Assembly (NCBI RefSeq): GCF_003762925.1
Contig: NZ_RJUK01000001.1
Span: 992,001 to 1,056,000, forward strand
Direction: 5' to 3'
Length of the DNA stretch: 64,000 nucleotides
Origin: Marinimicrobium koreense
GTDB lineage: Bacteria > Pseudomonadota > Gammaproteobacteria > Pseudomonadales > Cellvibrionaceae
Part shown: positions 6,794 through 16,775 of the stretch, piece by piece
Layout of the letters: each line of letters opens with the position of its first letter
Numbering within the stretch: the stretch's first letter is position 1
The notes under the pieces: model-generated
Told to the model about the DNA's origin: nothing
The model's input: only the letters and a program-made list of their open reading frames with translations
Databases searched by the model: none
Translations under genes and position numbers: made by a program

Positions 6794-9412
6794 GTGCTTG
6801 AAGCCTATCGTACTCACGTCGCGGAACGCGCCGCGGAAGGCGTACCCCCCAAACCGCTGAACGCAGAACAAGTTGCCGAACTGGTCGAACTGCTCAAAAA
6901 CCCACCCGCTGGCGAAGAAGACACCCTGGTCGAGCTGATCAGCCACCGCGTCCCCGCCGGTGTGGATGAAGCCGCTTACGTCAAAGCCGCTTTCCTGAGC
7001 GCCATCGTGAAAGGCGAAGCCGAAAGCCCCCTGATCTCCAAAGAACACGCCGTCAAACTGCTGGGCAACATGCACGGCGGTTACAACATCGAAACCCTGG
7101 TCGAGCTGCTCGACAACACCGCACTGGCTCCCCTGGCTGCCGACGAACTCAAGCACACCCTGCTGATGTTCGACGCCTTCCACGACGTGGAAGAAAAAGC
7201 CAAAGCCGGCAACGAATTTGCCAAAGGCGTTCTGCAATCCTGGGCCGATGCCGAGTGGTTCACCAAGCGCCAGAAAGTGCCCGAGAGCATCAAGCTGACC
7301 GTATTCAAGGTCACCGGTGAAACCAACACTGACGACCTGTCCCCAGCCCAGGACGCCTGGTCCCGCCCGGATATCCCGCTGCACGCCCTGGCGATGTACA
7401 AAAACGAGCGCGAAGGCCTGACCCCGGACGAACCCGGCACCATCGGCCCGATCAAGCAGATCGACGAGCTGAAGAAGAAAGGCTACCCGCTGGCCATGGT
7501 GGGGGATGTGGTCGGCACCGGCTCCTCGCGTAAATCCGCCACCAACTCCGTGCTCTGGTACATCGGTGAAGACATCCCGGGTGTGCCCAACAAGCGCACC
7601 GGTGGCGTCTGTATCGGCAGTAAAGTGGCGCCGATTTTCTACAACACCATGGAAGACGCCGGCGCGCTGGTATTCGAAGCGCCGGTGGACGACCTGAACA
7701 TGGGTGACGTCATCGAAGTGCGTCCCTATGAAGGCAAGATTCTCAATGGCGAGACCGGCGAGCTGATTTGCGAATTTGGTCTGAAGTCCGAAGTACTGCT
7801 GGACGAAGTCCAGGCCGGCGGCCGGATTCCGCTGATCATCGGTCGCGGTCTGACCGGCAAAGCACGTGAATCCCTGGGCCTGGCCCCTTCCGACCTGTTC
7901 CGCAAGCCCGAGCAGCCCAAGGACACCGGCAAGGGTTACACCTTGGCCCAGAAGATGGTCGGCAAGGCCTGTGGCATGGAAGGTGTGCGCCCCGGTACCT
8001 ACTGCGAGCCCTACATGACCACCGTCGGCTCCCAGGACACCACCGGCCCCATGACCCGCGATGAGCTGAAAGACCTGGCCTGCCTCGGCTTCTCCGCCGA
8101 CCTGACCATGCAGTCCTTCTGCCACACCGCCGCTTACCCCAAGCCGGTGGACATTGACACTCAGCACACCCTGCCCGACTTCATCATGACCCGTGGCGGT
8201 GTGTCCCTGCGCCCGGCGGACGGCATCATTCACAGCTGGCTGAACCGCATGCTGCTGCCCGATACCGTGGGCACCGGCGGTGACTCCCACACCCGTTTCC
8301 CGCTGGGCATCTCCTTCCCGGCCGGTTCCGGCCTGGTGGCCTTTGCCGCGGCTACCGGCGTAATGCCGCTGGATATGCCGGAATCGGTTCTGGTGCGCTT
8401 CAAGGGCGACATGCAGCCTGGCATCACTCTGCGTGACCTGGTCAATGCAATCCCCTACTACGCGATCCAGAAAGGTCTGTTGACCGTCGAGAAGAAAGGC
8501 AAGAAAAACATCTTCTCCGGCCGCATTCTGGAAGTGGAAGGTCTGCCGGACCTGAAAGTCGAACAGGCCTTCGAAATCTCCGATGCCTCGGCCGAGCGTT
8601 CCGCCGCCGGTTGCACCATCAAGCTGGGCAAAGAGCCGATCATCGAGTACCTGAAGTCCAACATCACCATGCTGCGCTGGATGATCGAACAGGGCTACGG
8701 CGACGTGCGTACCCTGGAGCGTCGTGCGCGCAAGATGGAAGAGTGGCTGGACAATCCGGAGCTGATGGAAGCCGACGCGGACGCGGAATACACCGAAGTG
8801 ATCGAAATCGATCTGGCGGAAATCACCGAGCCGCTGCTGGCCTGCCCGAACGACCCGGACGATGTGAAGAAGCTGTCCGACGTGCAGGAAACCAAAATCG
8901 ATGAAGTGTTCATCGGTTCGTGCATGACCAACATCGGCCACTTCCGTGCCGCCGGCAAACTGCTGGAAGCCACCAAAGAAGAACTGGCCACCCGCCTCTG
9001 GATCGCACCGCCCACCAAAATGGACGAGCACCAGCTGATGGAGGAAGGCTACTTCAACATCTTTGGCAGCAAAGGCGCCCGCACCGAAATGCCCGGCTGC
9101 TCTCTGTGCATGGGTAACCAGGCGCGAGTGGCTCCGAACTCCACGGTGGTATCCACCTCCACCCGTAACTTCCCGAACCGTCTGGGTCAGGGTGCCAACG
9201 TCTACCTGGCCTCGGCCGAGTTGGCCGCGGTAGCCGCCATCACCGGCAAGCTGCCCACCCCGTCGGAGTACCTGGAGTACACCAAAGGCCTGAACAGCAT
9301 GGCCAGCGATATCTACCGCTACCTCAACTTCAACGAAATTGAGGAATACCAGAAGTCTGCGGACGAAGGTAAGCGCATCGCGTCGGTGCAGATTGAGGAA
9401 GTGGCGGTGTAA
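6794..9412 (+). CDS. acnB: Aconitate hydratase B
   Basis: An 872-residue bifunctional aconitase 2/2-methylisocitrate dehydratase that isomerises citrate to isocitrate in the TCA cycle. The N-terminus ([16 protein letters not shown]) is AcnB-type. The three cysteines that hold the 4Fe-4S cluster fall at 710 (GSCMTNIGH), 769 and 772 (GCSLCMGNQ), the same numbers as in E. coli AcnB. The swivel domain precedes the catalytic core, as in AcnB and not AcnA. The start is GTG, preceded by AGAGGA eight bases upstream. It is monocistronic, with its own promoter candidate and a strong terminator at 9435-9473. Confidence 0.98.
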   Translation: MLEAYRTHVAERAAEGVPPKPLNAEQVAELVELLKNPPAGEEDTLVELISHRVPAGVDEAAYVKAAFLSAIVKGEAESPLISKEHAVKLLGNMHGGYNIETLVELLDNTALAPLAADELKHTLLMFDAFHDVEEKAKAGNEFAKGVLQSWADAEWFTKRQKVPESIKLTVFKVTGETNTDDLSPAQDAWSRPDIPLHALAMYKNEREGLTPDEPGTIGPIKQIDELKKKGYPLAMVGDVVGTGSSRKSATNSVLWYIGEDIPGVPNKRTGGVCIGSKVAPIFYNTMEDAGALVFEAPVDDLNMGDVIEVRPYEGKILNGETGELICEFGLKSEVLLDEVQAGGRIPLIIGRGLTGKARESLGLAPSDLFRKPEQPKDTGKGYTLAQKMVGKACGMEGVRPGTYCEPYMTTVGSQDTTGPMTRDELKDLACLGFSADLTMQSFCHTAAYPKPVDIDTQHTLPDFIMTRGGVSLRPADGIIHSWLNRMLLPDTVGTGGDSHTRFPLGISFPAGSGLVAFAAATGVMPLDMPESVLVRFKGDMQPGITLRDLVNAIPYYAIQKGLLTVEKKGKKNIFSGRILEVEGLPDLKVEQAFEISDASAERSAAGCTIKLGKEPIIEYLKSNITMLRWMIEQGYGDVRTLERRARKMEEWLDNPELMEADADAEYTEVIEIDLAEITEPLLACPNDPDDVKKLSDVQETKIDEVFIGSCMTNIGHFRAAGKLLEATKEELATRLWIAPPTKMDEHQLMEEGYFNIFGSKGARTEMPGCSLCMGNQARVAPNSTVVSTSTRNFPNRLGQGANVYLASAELAAVAAITGKLPTPSEYLEYTKGLNSMASDIYRYLNFNEIEEYQKSADEGKRIASVQIEEVAV

Positions 9413-9434
9413 ACCGCCCTACCCTCATCGCCCA

Positions 9435-9473
9435 CAAAAAAGCCCGCTGGCGTGAGTCAGCGGGCTTTTTTTG
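9435..9473 (+). terminator. Rho-independent terminator after acnB
   Basis: A 9-bp GC-rich stem (AGCCCGCTG at 9441-9449, CAGCGGGCT at 9459-9467) is flanked by an A-run on the left and a T-run on the right. It can work in both directions, serving acnB and also the convergent pectate lyase gene. Confidence 0.92.
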
Positions 9474-9495
9474 TGAACCGAAAAACCGACTTCAC

Positions 9496-10737
9496 TCAGT
9501 TGTTGGCGTCATCCTCTGGAGAAGGCAAATCCAGGCAGGCATCAATTTTATCTGCGCCCGCATTCTCGAAGACGTACTCCGGCACCTCTTGTGCAGGCAT
9601 CAGGATGTGGTCGTAATCATACGGCGGCGTGTACTGGCCGGTTGATTCCTCGTGGGCGCCTTCACAGGGCGGTACGCTACTGCCACAACTTCCACTGCTA
9701 CTGATATCAATAAAGGCGTTGTCCTCCACTTCCCAGTAACCCAGCTCGTCACTGTAGAGCGACACAATGGGATGAGACACCCGATTGAAGACGTTACCAT
9801 CAATACGCGCCTCAGCAGTCTGACGCACATTGATGCCGCTGCTTTCCACATCGAGATAATAGTTGTTGAACACATGCAGCTCGCCATAGCGGAATAGCGG
9901 CAACCGAGAGTTCACGTTCTGCCACAGGTTGTGATGGAAGGTCACGGTCCGGTTGGCTTCATCGCTGTCCGAGGAGCCCCACAGCGACGTTTTCCAACTG
10001 TCATGCAGGTGGTTGTAAGAGATGGTGATCCGACCCACATCGCCCCGACCGCTTACCAGCTCATCGTGGTAATTCTTGTTGCACTCTTCAGTGGTACAGC
10101 CCGCCGACTCGGGGGCTTCCAGCCGGTTATACAGTTCATTGTGGTCGATCCAGATATTGCGGATGGGGCCATCGCGGCCATCCAGACTGATGATGTCGCC
10201 CGAACCGTGTGACTGTGGCACATAGCGCATTCGCAGGTTGCGCACAATGATGTTTTCCACCCCTTCCGATGGCGCTTTTATTTCAATACCAACGCCTTCA
10301 AACCCGGCATTTTCACCGCGGCCGATGATCGAAACATCGGAGCGCTCAATACGAATATCACTGTTTCCCGAGTTTTCCCAGGTAATCAAATCATCAATAT
10401 AAATGGTCAGGGGTTTGTCCTGATAAGGCGAGCTTGAGGAGTAAACCACTTCGCGCAACGCCTCGCCGGTACTGACACCCACCACGTAGTTCCCGTCGCC
10501 CAAATCGGCGCCACCGGTGGTGCCGGATTCCATGGAGGCAAAACCTTCCACGGTATTGATCTGCTCACAATAGTCGGCGGTCAATCCGCCGGAGGCATCG
10601 CTGCTGCTTGAGGAACTGCTTTGACTGGAGCTGGAAGAGCTGCTCGAATTCGTAGGCGTGTTGTTAGACGAAGTGCCGCCACAGGCGACCAACACGCTGG
10701 TGCAGGCCACTATCATGGCCAGGGGTAACTGCTTCAT
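9496..10737 (-). CDS. Pectate lyase (PL1 family) lipoprotein
   Basis: A 413-residue secreted lipoprotein: signal peptide ending LVAC with lipidated Cys19, then a poly-serine linker (about residues 30-50), then a PL1 parallel beta-helix that cleaves polygalacturonate by beta-elimination. Family signatures are visible: IWIDHNELYN, the DSWKTSLWGSSDSD region, and RLPLFRYGELHVFNNYY near the C-terminal third, which carries the catalytic Arg neighbourhood. I chose the ATG at 10737, preceded by GAGAGA, over upstream in-frame starts because it begins the signal peptide. It follows the pectin methylesterase gene on the same strand, but a terminator lies between them. Confidence 0.92.
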   Translation of the reverse strand: MKQLPLAMIVACTSVLVACGGTSSNNTPTNSSSSSSSSQSSSSSSSDASGGLTADYCEQINTVEGFASMESGTTGGADLGDGNYVVGVSTGEALREVVYSSSSPYQDKPLTIYIDDLITWENSGNSDIRIERSDVSIIGRGENAGFEGVGIEIKAPSEGVENIIVRNLRMRYVPQSHGSGDIISLDGRDGPIRNIWIDHNELYNRLEAPESAGCTTEECNKNYHDELVSGRGDVGRITISYNHLHDSWKTSLWGSSDSDEANRTVTFHHNLWQNVNSRLPLFRYGELHVFNNYYLDVESSGINVRQTAEARIDGNVFNRVSHPIVSLYSDELGYWEVEDNAFIDISSSGSCGSSVPPCEGAHEESTGQYTPPYDYDHILMPAQEVPEYVFENAGADKIDACLDLPSPEDDANN

Positions 10738-10745
10738 ACTGCGTT

Positions 10746-10768
10746 CTCTCACGTTATTTCTTAATAAT
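10746..10768 (-). promoter_or_regulatory. Leader element shared with the pectinesterase gene
   Basis: Read on the minus strand, ATTATTAAGAAAT followed by AACGTGAGAG lies just before the pectate lyase start. A nearly matching element precedes the pectinesterase start (13340-13361). The shared GAGAG serves as the ribosome binding site; the AT-rich part may include a -10 box or a common operator. Confidence 0.4.
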
Positions 10769-10819
10769 GCATTACTTCCGGATCGTTGCCGGAATGCGGA
10801 CTCTATCATCAAGAAGGTT

Positions 10820-10850
10820 CAAAAGCGCCCCCTCTTGAAGAGGGGGCAGA
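10820..10850 (-). terminator. Terminator between pectinesterase and pectate lyase genes
   Basis: A 10-bp hairpin (GCCCCCTCTT, 10827-10836, against AAGAGGGGGC, 10838-10847) is followed on the minus strand by GCTTTTG. It lies 25 bases past the pectinesterase stop, so the two pectin genes are probably separate transcripts. Confidence 0.7.
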
Positions 10851-10871
10851 ATCAATGGGTCGTTACGATAA

Positions 10872-13331
10872 CTAAGGCAGAGGGCTCCAACCTTCGCCAT
10901 TATTGAAAGTCGAGAAAATTTTCTCGCGAGTTGAAAACTCCGCTTCGTACTCTTCTTCCGTCAGTGAATAGCTCACCCAACCGCTGGTATCCAGCGGGTC
11001 GCCATTGATATCCATGCTGTTGTATTCGCGCCAGCCGTTAGTGGCAGTGGCGGTTGCCGGGTTGGGAGTCGGGTCGGTGTGCCAGGCACTTGAACGGATG
11101 TGGTCATCCATACGGGTATTGATGAATACCACATTGTCGAAATAGTCCTGACTGCCGCCACTGCGCGCGAGGGCAAACGTATTGTCAGCCACATTGGCAC
11201 CGGTCGGTCCTTCACCGCGAGTCAGTTCGCTGTTCAGGAACACAAAGCCTTTGACGCTGTCCGGTGTGCGCGCCTGAAGAATGTATCCGCCGCTGCCGCC
11301 ATCGGATCGACCCACCGTGCGAATCTCACTGTTTTCAAACAGTGCCGCCTCCACATAACCCCAGATGTAATCCACGTTGCCGGCAACCAGGGACTCATAG
11401 AACCAGCTGTAGCCCTTGAGCAACAGAGTGTCCTGCTCGCTCAGAAAGGCAGCGTCTTTGGCCACCAGGCGATGCGAGCTATTGAAGTAAATGGTTTCGG
11501 CCTGACCACCATCGCCGATCAGGGTGGTGTTCTCAATCGTGAGGTGTTCAAGAACCAACATGTCCGCAGACTCGACCAGAAACAGGGGGCGACCACTGGT
11601 GCCACCATTGAGCTGCTCGTTGTTGCGGTACTCGATGCGGGTATTCTCCCGGCTCTCACCGCGCAGGGTGAGGTTGTTTTTGTTGCGCAGGTACAGCGGT
11701 TCTCGGTAGGTACCGTTCATGACATTGACGGTCACCGCATCGTCTTTCCCCAGCTCCAGCATGGCATAAGACAGTGCGCCCTGCACCGTGCGGAAATCCG
11801 CCTCGCCGCTTTCAGCCACCGTCAGCTCATTACCGGAAGGCGCGTCCGCCGTGGTACTGAACGTCCAGGCGGCGTCTTTACCGAGACCTTCAAATTCAGC
11901 CCCGTTGAGGGTGCCGTCAATCACCCCATCGGCAATGGCCACATAATAGGTCTCGCCAGGCTCCAGAACTCCGTAATGGGGCGCGATCACCACGCTGTTG
12001 CCCTCGACCCAGATCTGCTCCGTGTTGAGGGTGCGCGCACGATCGGCCGATTGCAGACTGTCCTGCTCGCCCAAGACACTGATATTGTCGATCACAGCGT
12101 CATCACTGGCGCGGTAAATACGGGCCGAGCCCGCCGCACCGAGCGTGGGAACATCGTCAAAGGTCAGTTTGATCCGGGTGTCGCGCAGAATATCGGTTGC
12201 ACCAACGGCGGGAACAACTCGTTCAGCCAGATCGTAAACCGCGGTTGGCTGGACGAACGCCGGAGTGATTGTGGCTTCAATGGTCCGGACCAAAGTCGCG
12301 TCAGAGCCGCTGGTAAAGGTAACGGTCGCCTCTCCCTCGGCCAGGGGGCTCAAGTGCACCTGATTGCCCTGCACATCGACACCGACCACAGCCGTATTCG
12401 AGGATTCGACGCTGAACGTATCCGGATCGCCATTGCTCTGCACCGCCGTTACGTCGATCACATAGTCATCGGTCTGGGCCTCGGCGATCCATTCATTACT
12501 GGCCGGATCAATGGTCAACTGCACCGGTTTGTTGGCCGGATCGCCGATGACCACATCATCAATCTCAAACGACTTGTTGGCGGTAAAGAGCCCAATATCG
12601 CCAATACCGGTATAGTCGGTATCGGTATGGGAGCCGACATTTTCACCATTGAAGTAGACCGTCAGGGTATCGCCGATCAACTCAAAACGGACGGTGTACC
12701 ACTGCCCGCCCTCCAGCGTATCTCTGGGGCCCTGGACGATTTCCCGGCCCACCTGGACCGGACGATCGATCGTGCCGTCCACCGACTTGGCGATCTCCAC
12801 CTTGGTACTGTCGGTGTTGTTCTGCACATTCAGACCAGCGGCATACCAGTTACCTTCACTGTGATAGCGTGCCACCAGGTACAGGAACTTGTTTCCGGTG
12901 GTGCTGTTTTCGCGGGGGCGTATCCGCGCTTCCACGTAGTAGTCTTCCGACGGGATTTCAAGAGCGTTCACGTCGATAAAGGCCAACTCGCCGCCCTGAC
13001 TGGCGGCGGTGAAGCGCAACACGTGGTTGTCGCCATCCTCCACCACATCGAAGGTACCGTTGGGTTCACCCTCCGGGTTATCCGGGGACGACTGCAGAAC
13101 CCACTGATCGGCCGTGCCATCGGAGAAGTCGTCACAGAAGTACAACCCGCTCTCCGGGCAGACAAATACCGTCGACGCCGGCTCTGACGAGGCGCTCGCG
13201 CTGCTGGAGGAGGCCGGATTGCTTGAGGACGAACTGCTGGAGGAGGAACCGTTTTCGGGGGATGAAGAGCCGCCACAGGCGGCCAGCGCACTGCTCAACA
13301 GCAGCACGTACAGCCATTTTGGTTGATTCAT
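10872..13331 (-). CDS. Multidomain pectin methylesterase (CE8) lipoprotein
   Basis: An 819-residue secreted lipoprotein: signal peptide with lipidated Cys19 (SSALAACGG), poly-serine linker, a LamG/concanavalin-like beta-sandwich (about 60-235), a Big-2-like region (about 240-330), an SbsA-type Ig-like domain (about 335-460), then a CE8 pectinesterase helix. CE8 removes methyl esters from homogalacturonan, making substrate for the neighbouring pectate lyase. Catalytic positions are present: Gln in GGQAETIYF, SEQDTLL, the Asp in GNVDYIWG and the Arg in LQARTPDS. The ATG at 13331 is preferred over a GTG 15 bases upstream because GAGAG lies eight bases before it. Confidence 0.92.
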   Translation of the reverse strand: MNQPKWLYVLLLSSALAACGGSSSPENGSSSSSSSSSNPASSSSASASSEPASTVFVCPESGLYFCDDFSDGTADQWVLQSSPDNPEGEPNGTFDVVEDGDNHVLRFTAASQGGELAFIDVNALEIPSEDYYVEARIRPRENSTTGNKFLYLVARYHSEGNWYAAGLNVQNNTDSTKVEIAKSVDGTIDRPVQVGREIVQGPRDTLEGGQWYTVRFELIGDTLTVYFNGENVGSHTDTDYTGIGDIGLFTANKSFEIDDVVIGDPANKPVQLTIDPASNEWIAEAQTDDYVIDVTAVQSNGDPDTFSVESSNTAVVGVDVQGNQVHLSPLAEGEATVTFTSGSDATLVRTIEATITPAFVQPTAVYDLAERVVPAVGATDILRDTRIKLTFDDVPTLGAAGSARIYRASDDAVIDNISVLGEQDSLQSADRARTLNTEQIWVEGNSVVIAPHYGVLEPGETYYVAIADGVIDGTLNGAEFEGLGKDAAWTFSTTADAPSGNELTVAESGEADFRTVQGALSYAMLELGKDDAVTVNVMNGTYREPLYLRNKNNLTLRGESRENTRIEYRNNEQLNGGTSGRPLFLVESADMLVLEHLTIENTTLIGDGGQAETIYFNSSHRLVAKDAAFLSEQDTLLLKGYSWFYESLVAGNVDYIWGYVEAALFENSEIRTVGRSDGGSGGYILQARTPDSVKGFVFLNSELTRGEGPTGANVADNTFALARSGGSQDYFDNVVFINTRMDDHIRSSAWHTDPTPNPATATATNGWREYNSMDINGDPLDTSGWVSYSLTEEEYEAEFSTREKIFSTFNNGEGWSPLP

Positions 13332-13339
13332 TGTTTTTA

Positions 13340-13361
13340 CTCTCACGTAATTATTTATAAT
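13340..13361 (-). promoter_or_regulatory. Leader element shared with the pectate lyase gene
   Basis: On the minus strand, ATTATAAATAATT followed by ACGTGAGAG lies just before the pectinesterase start. It resembles the element at 10746-10768 and may reflect common regulation. Confidence 0.4.
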
Positions 13362-13481
13362 ATGTCATATCAAATGACCCCCAAATAATCTCAGTCGCTC
13401 GCCGGCAGGTCAAGCCCCCGGCTTAGGCTCTTTGGTTATACTGTGGTATTTCCCGACCACCCGCTATTGACGGACCCGACC

Positions 13482-14219
13482 ATGCTGATACAAAACGACC
13501 ATGTCGATCTCGACACTCCCACCGGCACCATGCGCACCTACGTGTACCGCCCCTCGGCCGAAGGTCGCTATCCGGCCATCATTTTCTACTCGGAGATTTT
13601 TCAGCAGACCGCCCCCATCGCCCGTTCAGCGGCGATCATGGCCGGGCACGGCTTCGTCGTCCTGGTACCCGAGGTGGCCCACGAGCTGAATCCGATTGGC
13701 ACCGTGCTGGGCTACGACGACGCCGGCAAGGAAAAAGGCAACAACGACAAGTTCGCCAAGCCGCTGAAGGATCACGATAGCGACACCGGGGCTATGGTCG
13801 CGTTTCTGGAGAAGCAGCAATACTACTCAGGCGCGGTGGGCAGCATGGGAGTCTGCCTGGGTGGGCACCTGGCCTTTCGCGCCGCGTTGAATCCGGCGAT
13901 CAAGGCGGCCTGCTGTCTGTACGCCACCGACCTGCATTCAAATACCCTACCGGCACCCGACGAAGACCAGACCCTCGCCCGGGCCGGCGAGATCCAGGGG
14001 GAGCTGCTGATGATCTGGGGCCGTCAGGACCCACACGTTCCGGATCAACCTAGGGCGGAGATCAATCGCGCTCTCAGGGACGCGGGCTGTACCTTCAGCT
14101 GGCTGGAAGTCAACGGCCAGCACGCGTTCATGCGCGATGAGGGCGATCGCTACGATCCGGAGTTGGCATTGCAGTGCTACCAGATGGCGGTCAGTCTGTT
14201 TCGGAAAGCGCTGCGCTGA
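13482..14219 (+). CDS. Dienelactone hydrolase family protein
   Basis: A 245-residue alpha/beta hydrolase of the dienelactone hydrolase family. The nucleophile elbow is GVCLGG with Cys125; the acid is the Asp in WGRQDPHVP and the base the His in NGQHAFMRD, giving the Cys-Asp-His triad of this family. Dienelactone hydrolase acts in chloroaromatic breakdown, but most homologues outside such clusters have unknown substrates, and nothing nearby suggests aromatic catabolism. I chose the ATG at 13482 because homologues begin near MLIQNDHVDL; an in-frame start at 13443 would add 13 residues. It is divergent from the pectinesterase gene. Confidence 0.85.
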   Translation: MLIQNDHVDLDTPTGTMRTYVYRPSAEGRYPAIIFYSEIFQQTAPIARSAAIMAGHGFVVLVPEVAHELNPIGTVLGYDDAGKEKGNNDKFAKPLKDHDSDTGAMVAFLEKQQYYSGAVGSMGVCLGGHLAFRAALNPAIKAACCLYATDLHSNTLPAPDEDQTLARAGEIQGELLMIWGRQDPHVPDQPRAEINRALRDAGCTFSWLEVNGQHAFMRDEGDRYDPELALQCYQMAVSLFRKALR

Positions 14220-14317
14220 GAGCGGTCAGGGACCCTGACGGTATTTCGCCGCCAATGTCCTGAGCCCACCGCACCCGTGGCTCGTCCGTATCGGTTTCGG
14301 GAGCGTACAATAGCGGT

Positions 14318-15340
14318 ATGCGTGTTATTACCTGCCTGCTAACGACTGCCCTGCTATCCGCCTGCCAGCCAACGCCGCCGGCCGAGGCGATGCTGGACGA
14401 CTACCTGACTCGGTTATCCAGGGTGTTATCCGTAGATATTCCCGCCATAGCCGCTGAGCCCGCACCCCGTATGCCGCCACCGCGGGAACTGCAGGTCGAG
14501 CTGGAGCCCCTGTCCATCAATCTATTGGATTTCTGGGGGTTTCGTCAGTGCGGCCTGGCCGAGGTACTGGGCGAACGCAACAGTATTCTCGGGCGGGTAA
14601 TGGTCCCCTCCCAGCACCTGCACATGGACGGTCGTATTCTCCAGCGACTGCGCCATTGCATCCGGACACTGGACGACGCAGAACTGGTGGCGCTGGCCGA
14701 AGACCTCGAGCGGCGCAAGCAACAGCAGTGGCCGGCTCGCTACTGGAATGCCAGTGCGGCGGCACCGGAGCTGCGGGCTTTCTGGAGCCCATCCACCACG
14801 CCACTGGAACCCGGCCGGGAAGCCACTTTCCAGGAAGCGCTGACCGCCCTCGCCTTTCTATCGCGATTGCCAGAGCGCCTGGAACAGCAACAGTGGCCGG
14901 AACGTCCGGAGCTCGAATCGCAATACAAGGCGCTGGAGCAATACGCTCTGGGCGGCAAACTGCTGCAGAGCCTGGTGCTTGGCGAGCGCTATACCCAAGC
15001 GGCCAACCGGATGCTGGAACGAGCCCATCAGCAGAAAACGCTCTGCCCGGCGGGCCTGCCGAAGCGAGAGCTCGAATACGCCCGCAACGTCATGGTGAAG
15101 GTATTTGTGGGTGAGGTTCAGCCCTGGCTGGCGGCAGTCAATCGTCGGGCCAATAACGTCATGACGCACTATGAAGCGCTGCTGGACCAACAGTCCGCCG
15201 AACTGAGGCCTGCCATTCAGCCATTTTTTGATCAAGTGACCACGCAACACCTCGCCTTCCAGAACAGCCTGCGTGACCACGTGGCTCACTGGCAAACCCT
15301 GTTCGACGAGTGCGACAGCAAGGCGATTCCGTCGAGGTGA
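14318..15340 (+). CDS. DUF3080 family lipoprotein
   Basis: A 340-residue predicted lipoprotein (signal peptide MRVITCLLTTALLSAC, Cys16) of the DUF3080 type found in marine gammaproteobacteria. The conserved central part LLDFWGFRQCGLAEVLGERN is visible around residues 68-87, followed by a mostly helical region rich in Gln, Glu and Arg. Function is unknown. A TACAAT at about 14304 could be a -10 box, close to the start. It runs in the same direction as the following SDR gene with a 69-bp gap. Confidence 0.8.
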   Translation: MRVITCLLTTALLSACQPTPPAEAMLDDYLTRLSRVLSVDIPAIAAEPAPRMPPPRELQVELEPLSINLLDFWGFRQCGLAEVLGERNSILGRVMVPSQHLHMDGRILQRLRHCIRTLDDAELVALAEDLERRKQQQWPARYWNASAAAPELRAFWSPSTTPLEPGREATFQEALTALAFLSRLPERLEQQQWPERPELESQYKALEQYALGGKLLQSLVLGERYTQAANRMLERAHQQKTLCPAGLPKRELEYARNVMVKVFVGEVQPWLAAVNRRANNVMTHYEALLDQQSAELRPAIQPFFDQVTTQHLAFQNSLRDHVAHWQTLFDECDSKAIPSR

Positions 15341-15409
15341 CCGGGGCCGGAAAAATCCAGTACACTGCATGCCCTTCTAATGGTTCAACAAACGGCGAGA
15401 TCATTCCGC

Positions 15410-16246
15410 ATGTCCGACACCAAAACCGTTCTGGTAACCGGCGCCTCCACCGGCATTGGTTACCACTGCGCCAAAGCACTGCAACAAGACGGCTACCGCG
15501 TCATTGCCAGCTGTCGAAAACTGCCCGATGTCTCCCGCCTGCAGGCCGAGGGCCTGACCTGCATTCAATTGGATGTTGCGGACTCCGGCAGCATCCACCG
15601 GGCCGTCGAGGAAACCCTGCAATTGTGTGACGGGAGGCTGTACGCCCTGTTCAACAATGGCGCCTATGGCCAGCCCGGTGCGGTCGAAGATCTCAATCGG
15701 GACACTTTGCGCCGCCAGTTTGAAACCAACTTTTTTGGCTGGGCGGAGCTGACCAATGCCCTGCTCCCCGCCATGATTGCCGCCGGTGAAGGGCGCATCA
15801 TTCAGAACAGTTCCGTGCTGGGCTTCGCCGCCATGCCTTTTCGGGGGGCTTACAATGCCAGCAAGTTTGCCCTGGAGGGATTGACCGACACCTTGCGCTT
15901 GGAGCTCGAAGGAACTGGTGTACATGTCAGCCTGATAGAGCCCGGCCCGATATTGAGTGATTTCCGTAAAAACGCACTGGCGGCGCTGAAAAGCAATATC
16001 GACATGCAGAACAGCCGGCATCGGGAAAAGTACGCTAACGCCATTCAGCGTCTGAGCAAAAAGGGGCCCACTCAGCGGTTTACTCTGGGGCCGGATGCGG
16101 TCTACAAACGCCTGAAGCACGCCCTGGAAAGTAACCGACCCAAGCCGCGCTACTACGTCACCTTTCCGACCTATCTGATGGGCTATCTGAAGCGGGTGCT
16201 GAGCACCCGGAGGCTGGATAAAATCTTGGGGAAAGTGGCCACCTGA
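15410..16246 (+). CDS. Short-chain dehydrogenase/reductase
   Basis: A 278-residue classical SDR oxidoreductase. The cofactor motif TGASTGIG is at 10-17, NNGAYG at 82-87, catalytic Ser at about 134-135 and YNASK with Tyr148 and Lys152. The Arg36-type position after the second strand (SCRK) suggests NADP preference. The C-terminal extension (YVTFPTYLMGYLKRVL) is shared with YbbO-like SDRs that reduce aldehydes or retinal; the physiological substrate here is unknown. I chose the ATG at 15410 over an in-frame ATG 30 bases upstream because it begins the conserved first strand and has GCGAGA upstream. Confidence 0.88.
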   Translation: MSDTKTVLVTGASTGIGYHCAKALQQDGYRVIASCRKLPDVSRLQAEGLTCIQLDVADSGSIHRAVEETLQLCDGRLYALFNNGAYGQPGAVEDLNRDTLRRQFETNFFGWAELTNALLPAMIAAGEGRIIQNSSVLGFAAMPFRGAYNASKFALEGLTDTLRLELEGTGVHVSLIEPGPILSDFRKNALAALKSNIDMQNSRHREKYANAIQRLSKKGPTQRFTLGPDAVYKRLKHALESNRPKPRYYVTFPTYLMGYLKRVLSTRRLDKILGKVAT

Positions 16247-16278
16247 GCGACTATCTGTCATTCATCAGACGGTAATCC

Positions 16279-16305
16279 ACGGGCACTTTTATTGTGCCCG
16301 TTTTG
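16279..16305. terminator. Bidirectional terminator between SDR gene and mgsA
   Basis: ACGGGCAC (16279-16286) pairs with GTGCCCGT (16294-16301) around a 7-base loop and is followed by a T-run on the plus strand. It also overlaps the mgsA stop codon. Confidence 0.8.
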
Positions 16306-16747
16306 CCATATACGCTTCGTAGTCCGGAATGGAGCGATCCACTTCGTTGTTGAACAGCGGCGAGGCCACCATGAAATCGGCCGATATCTGGTTGCAGGCC
16401 ACGGGAATGTTCCACACCGCGGCGATACGCAATAGCGCTTTTACATCCGGGTCGTGCGGCATCGGCTCGAACGGATCCCAGAAAAAAATCAGAAAATCCA
16501 CTTTGCCTTCGGTGATCAACGAACCCACTTGCTGGTCACCGCCCAGTGGACCGCTGATCAGTTTGTTGATCGGCAGTTGTGTCGCATTGGCGATCACCGT
16601 TCCGGTGGTTCCCGTGGCGTAGAGCGTATGGCTCTTCAGGGTCTCCCGGTGCTTGCTGCACCAGGCCACCAGATCCTGCTTTTTGTTGTCATGTGCCACC
16701 AACGCAATGCTTTTGTTGTTGGGCAGGGTTACGGTTTTAAATTCCAT
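16289..16747 (-). CDS. mgsA: Methylglyoxal synthase
   Basis: A 152-residue cytosolic enzyme converting dihydroxyacetone phosphate to methylglyoxal and phosphate, a bypass of lower glycolysis under phosphate limitation. Key residues match the E. coli numbering: Asp71 (GPLGGDQQ), His98 and Asp101 (PMPHDPDV), with the phosphate-binding TGTTG at about 45-49. Length and ends are as usual. It is the downstream gene of pyrD with a 28-bp gap, both leftward, and is closed by a bidirectional hairpin. Confidence 0.96.
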   Translation of the reverse strand: MEFKTVTLPNNKSIALVAHDNKKQDLVAWCSKHRETLKSHTLYATGTTGTVIANATQLPINKLISGPLGGDQQVGSLITEGKVDFLIFFWDPFEPMPHDPDVKALLRIAAVWNIPVACNQISADFMVASPLFNNEVDRSIPDYEAYMAKRAQ

Positions 16748-16775
16748 ACTCCACTCGCTTTAGAATCGTTATCGG

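Noticed and set aside
6788-9031. A long minus-strand reading frame (747 codons)
   Set aside because: It is antisense to acnB, whose protein and iron-sulfur ligands are convincing; the antisense product has no recognisable motif.
10618-10660. Poly-serine stretch as a sequencing artefact
   Set aside because: The reading frame stays open, codons for Ser vary, and a second lipoprotein gene has a similar linker, which fits genuine linkers in this bacterial group.
11100-13187. A long plus-strand reading frame (695 codons)
   Set aside because: It lies opposite the pectinesterase gene, lacks domain signatures, and is explained by codon bias at high GC.
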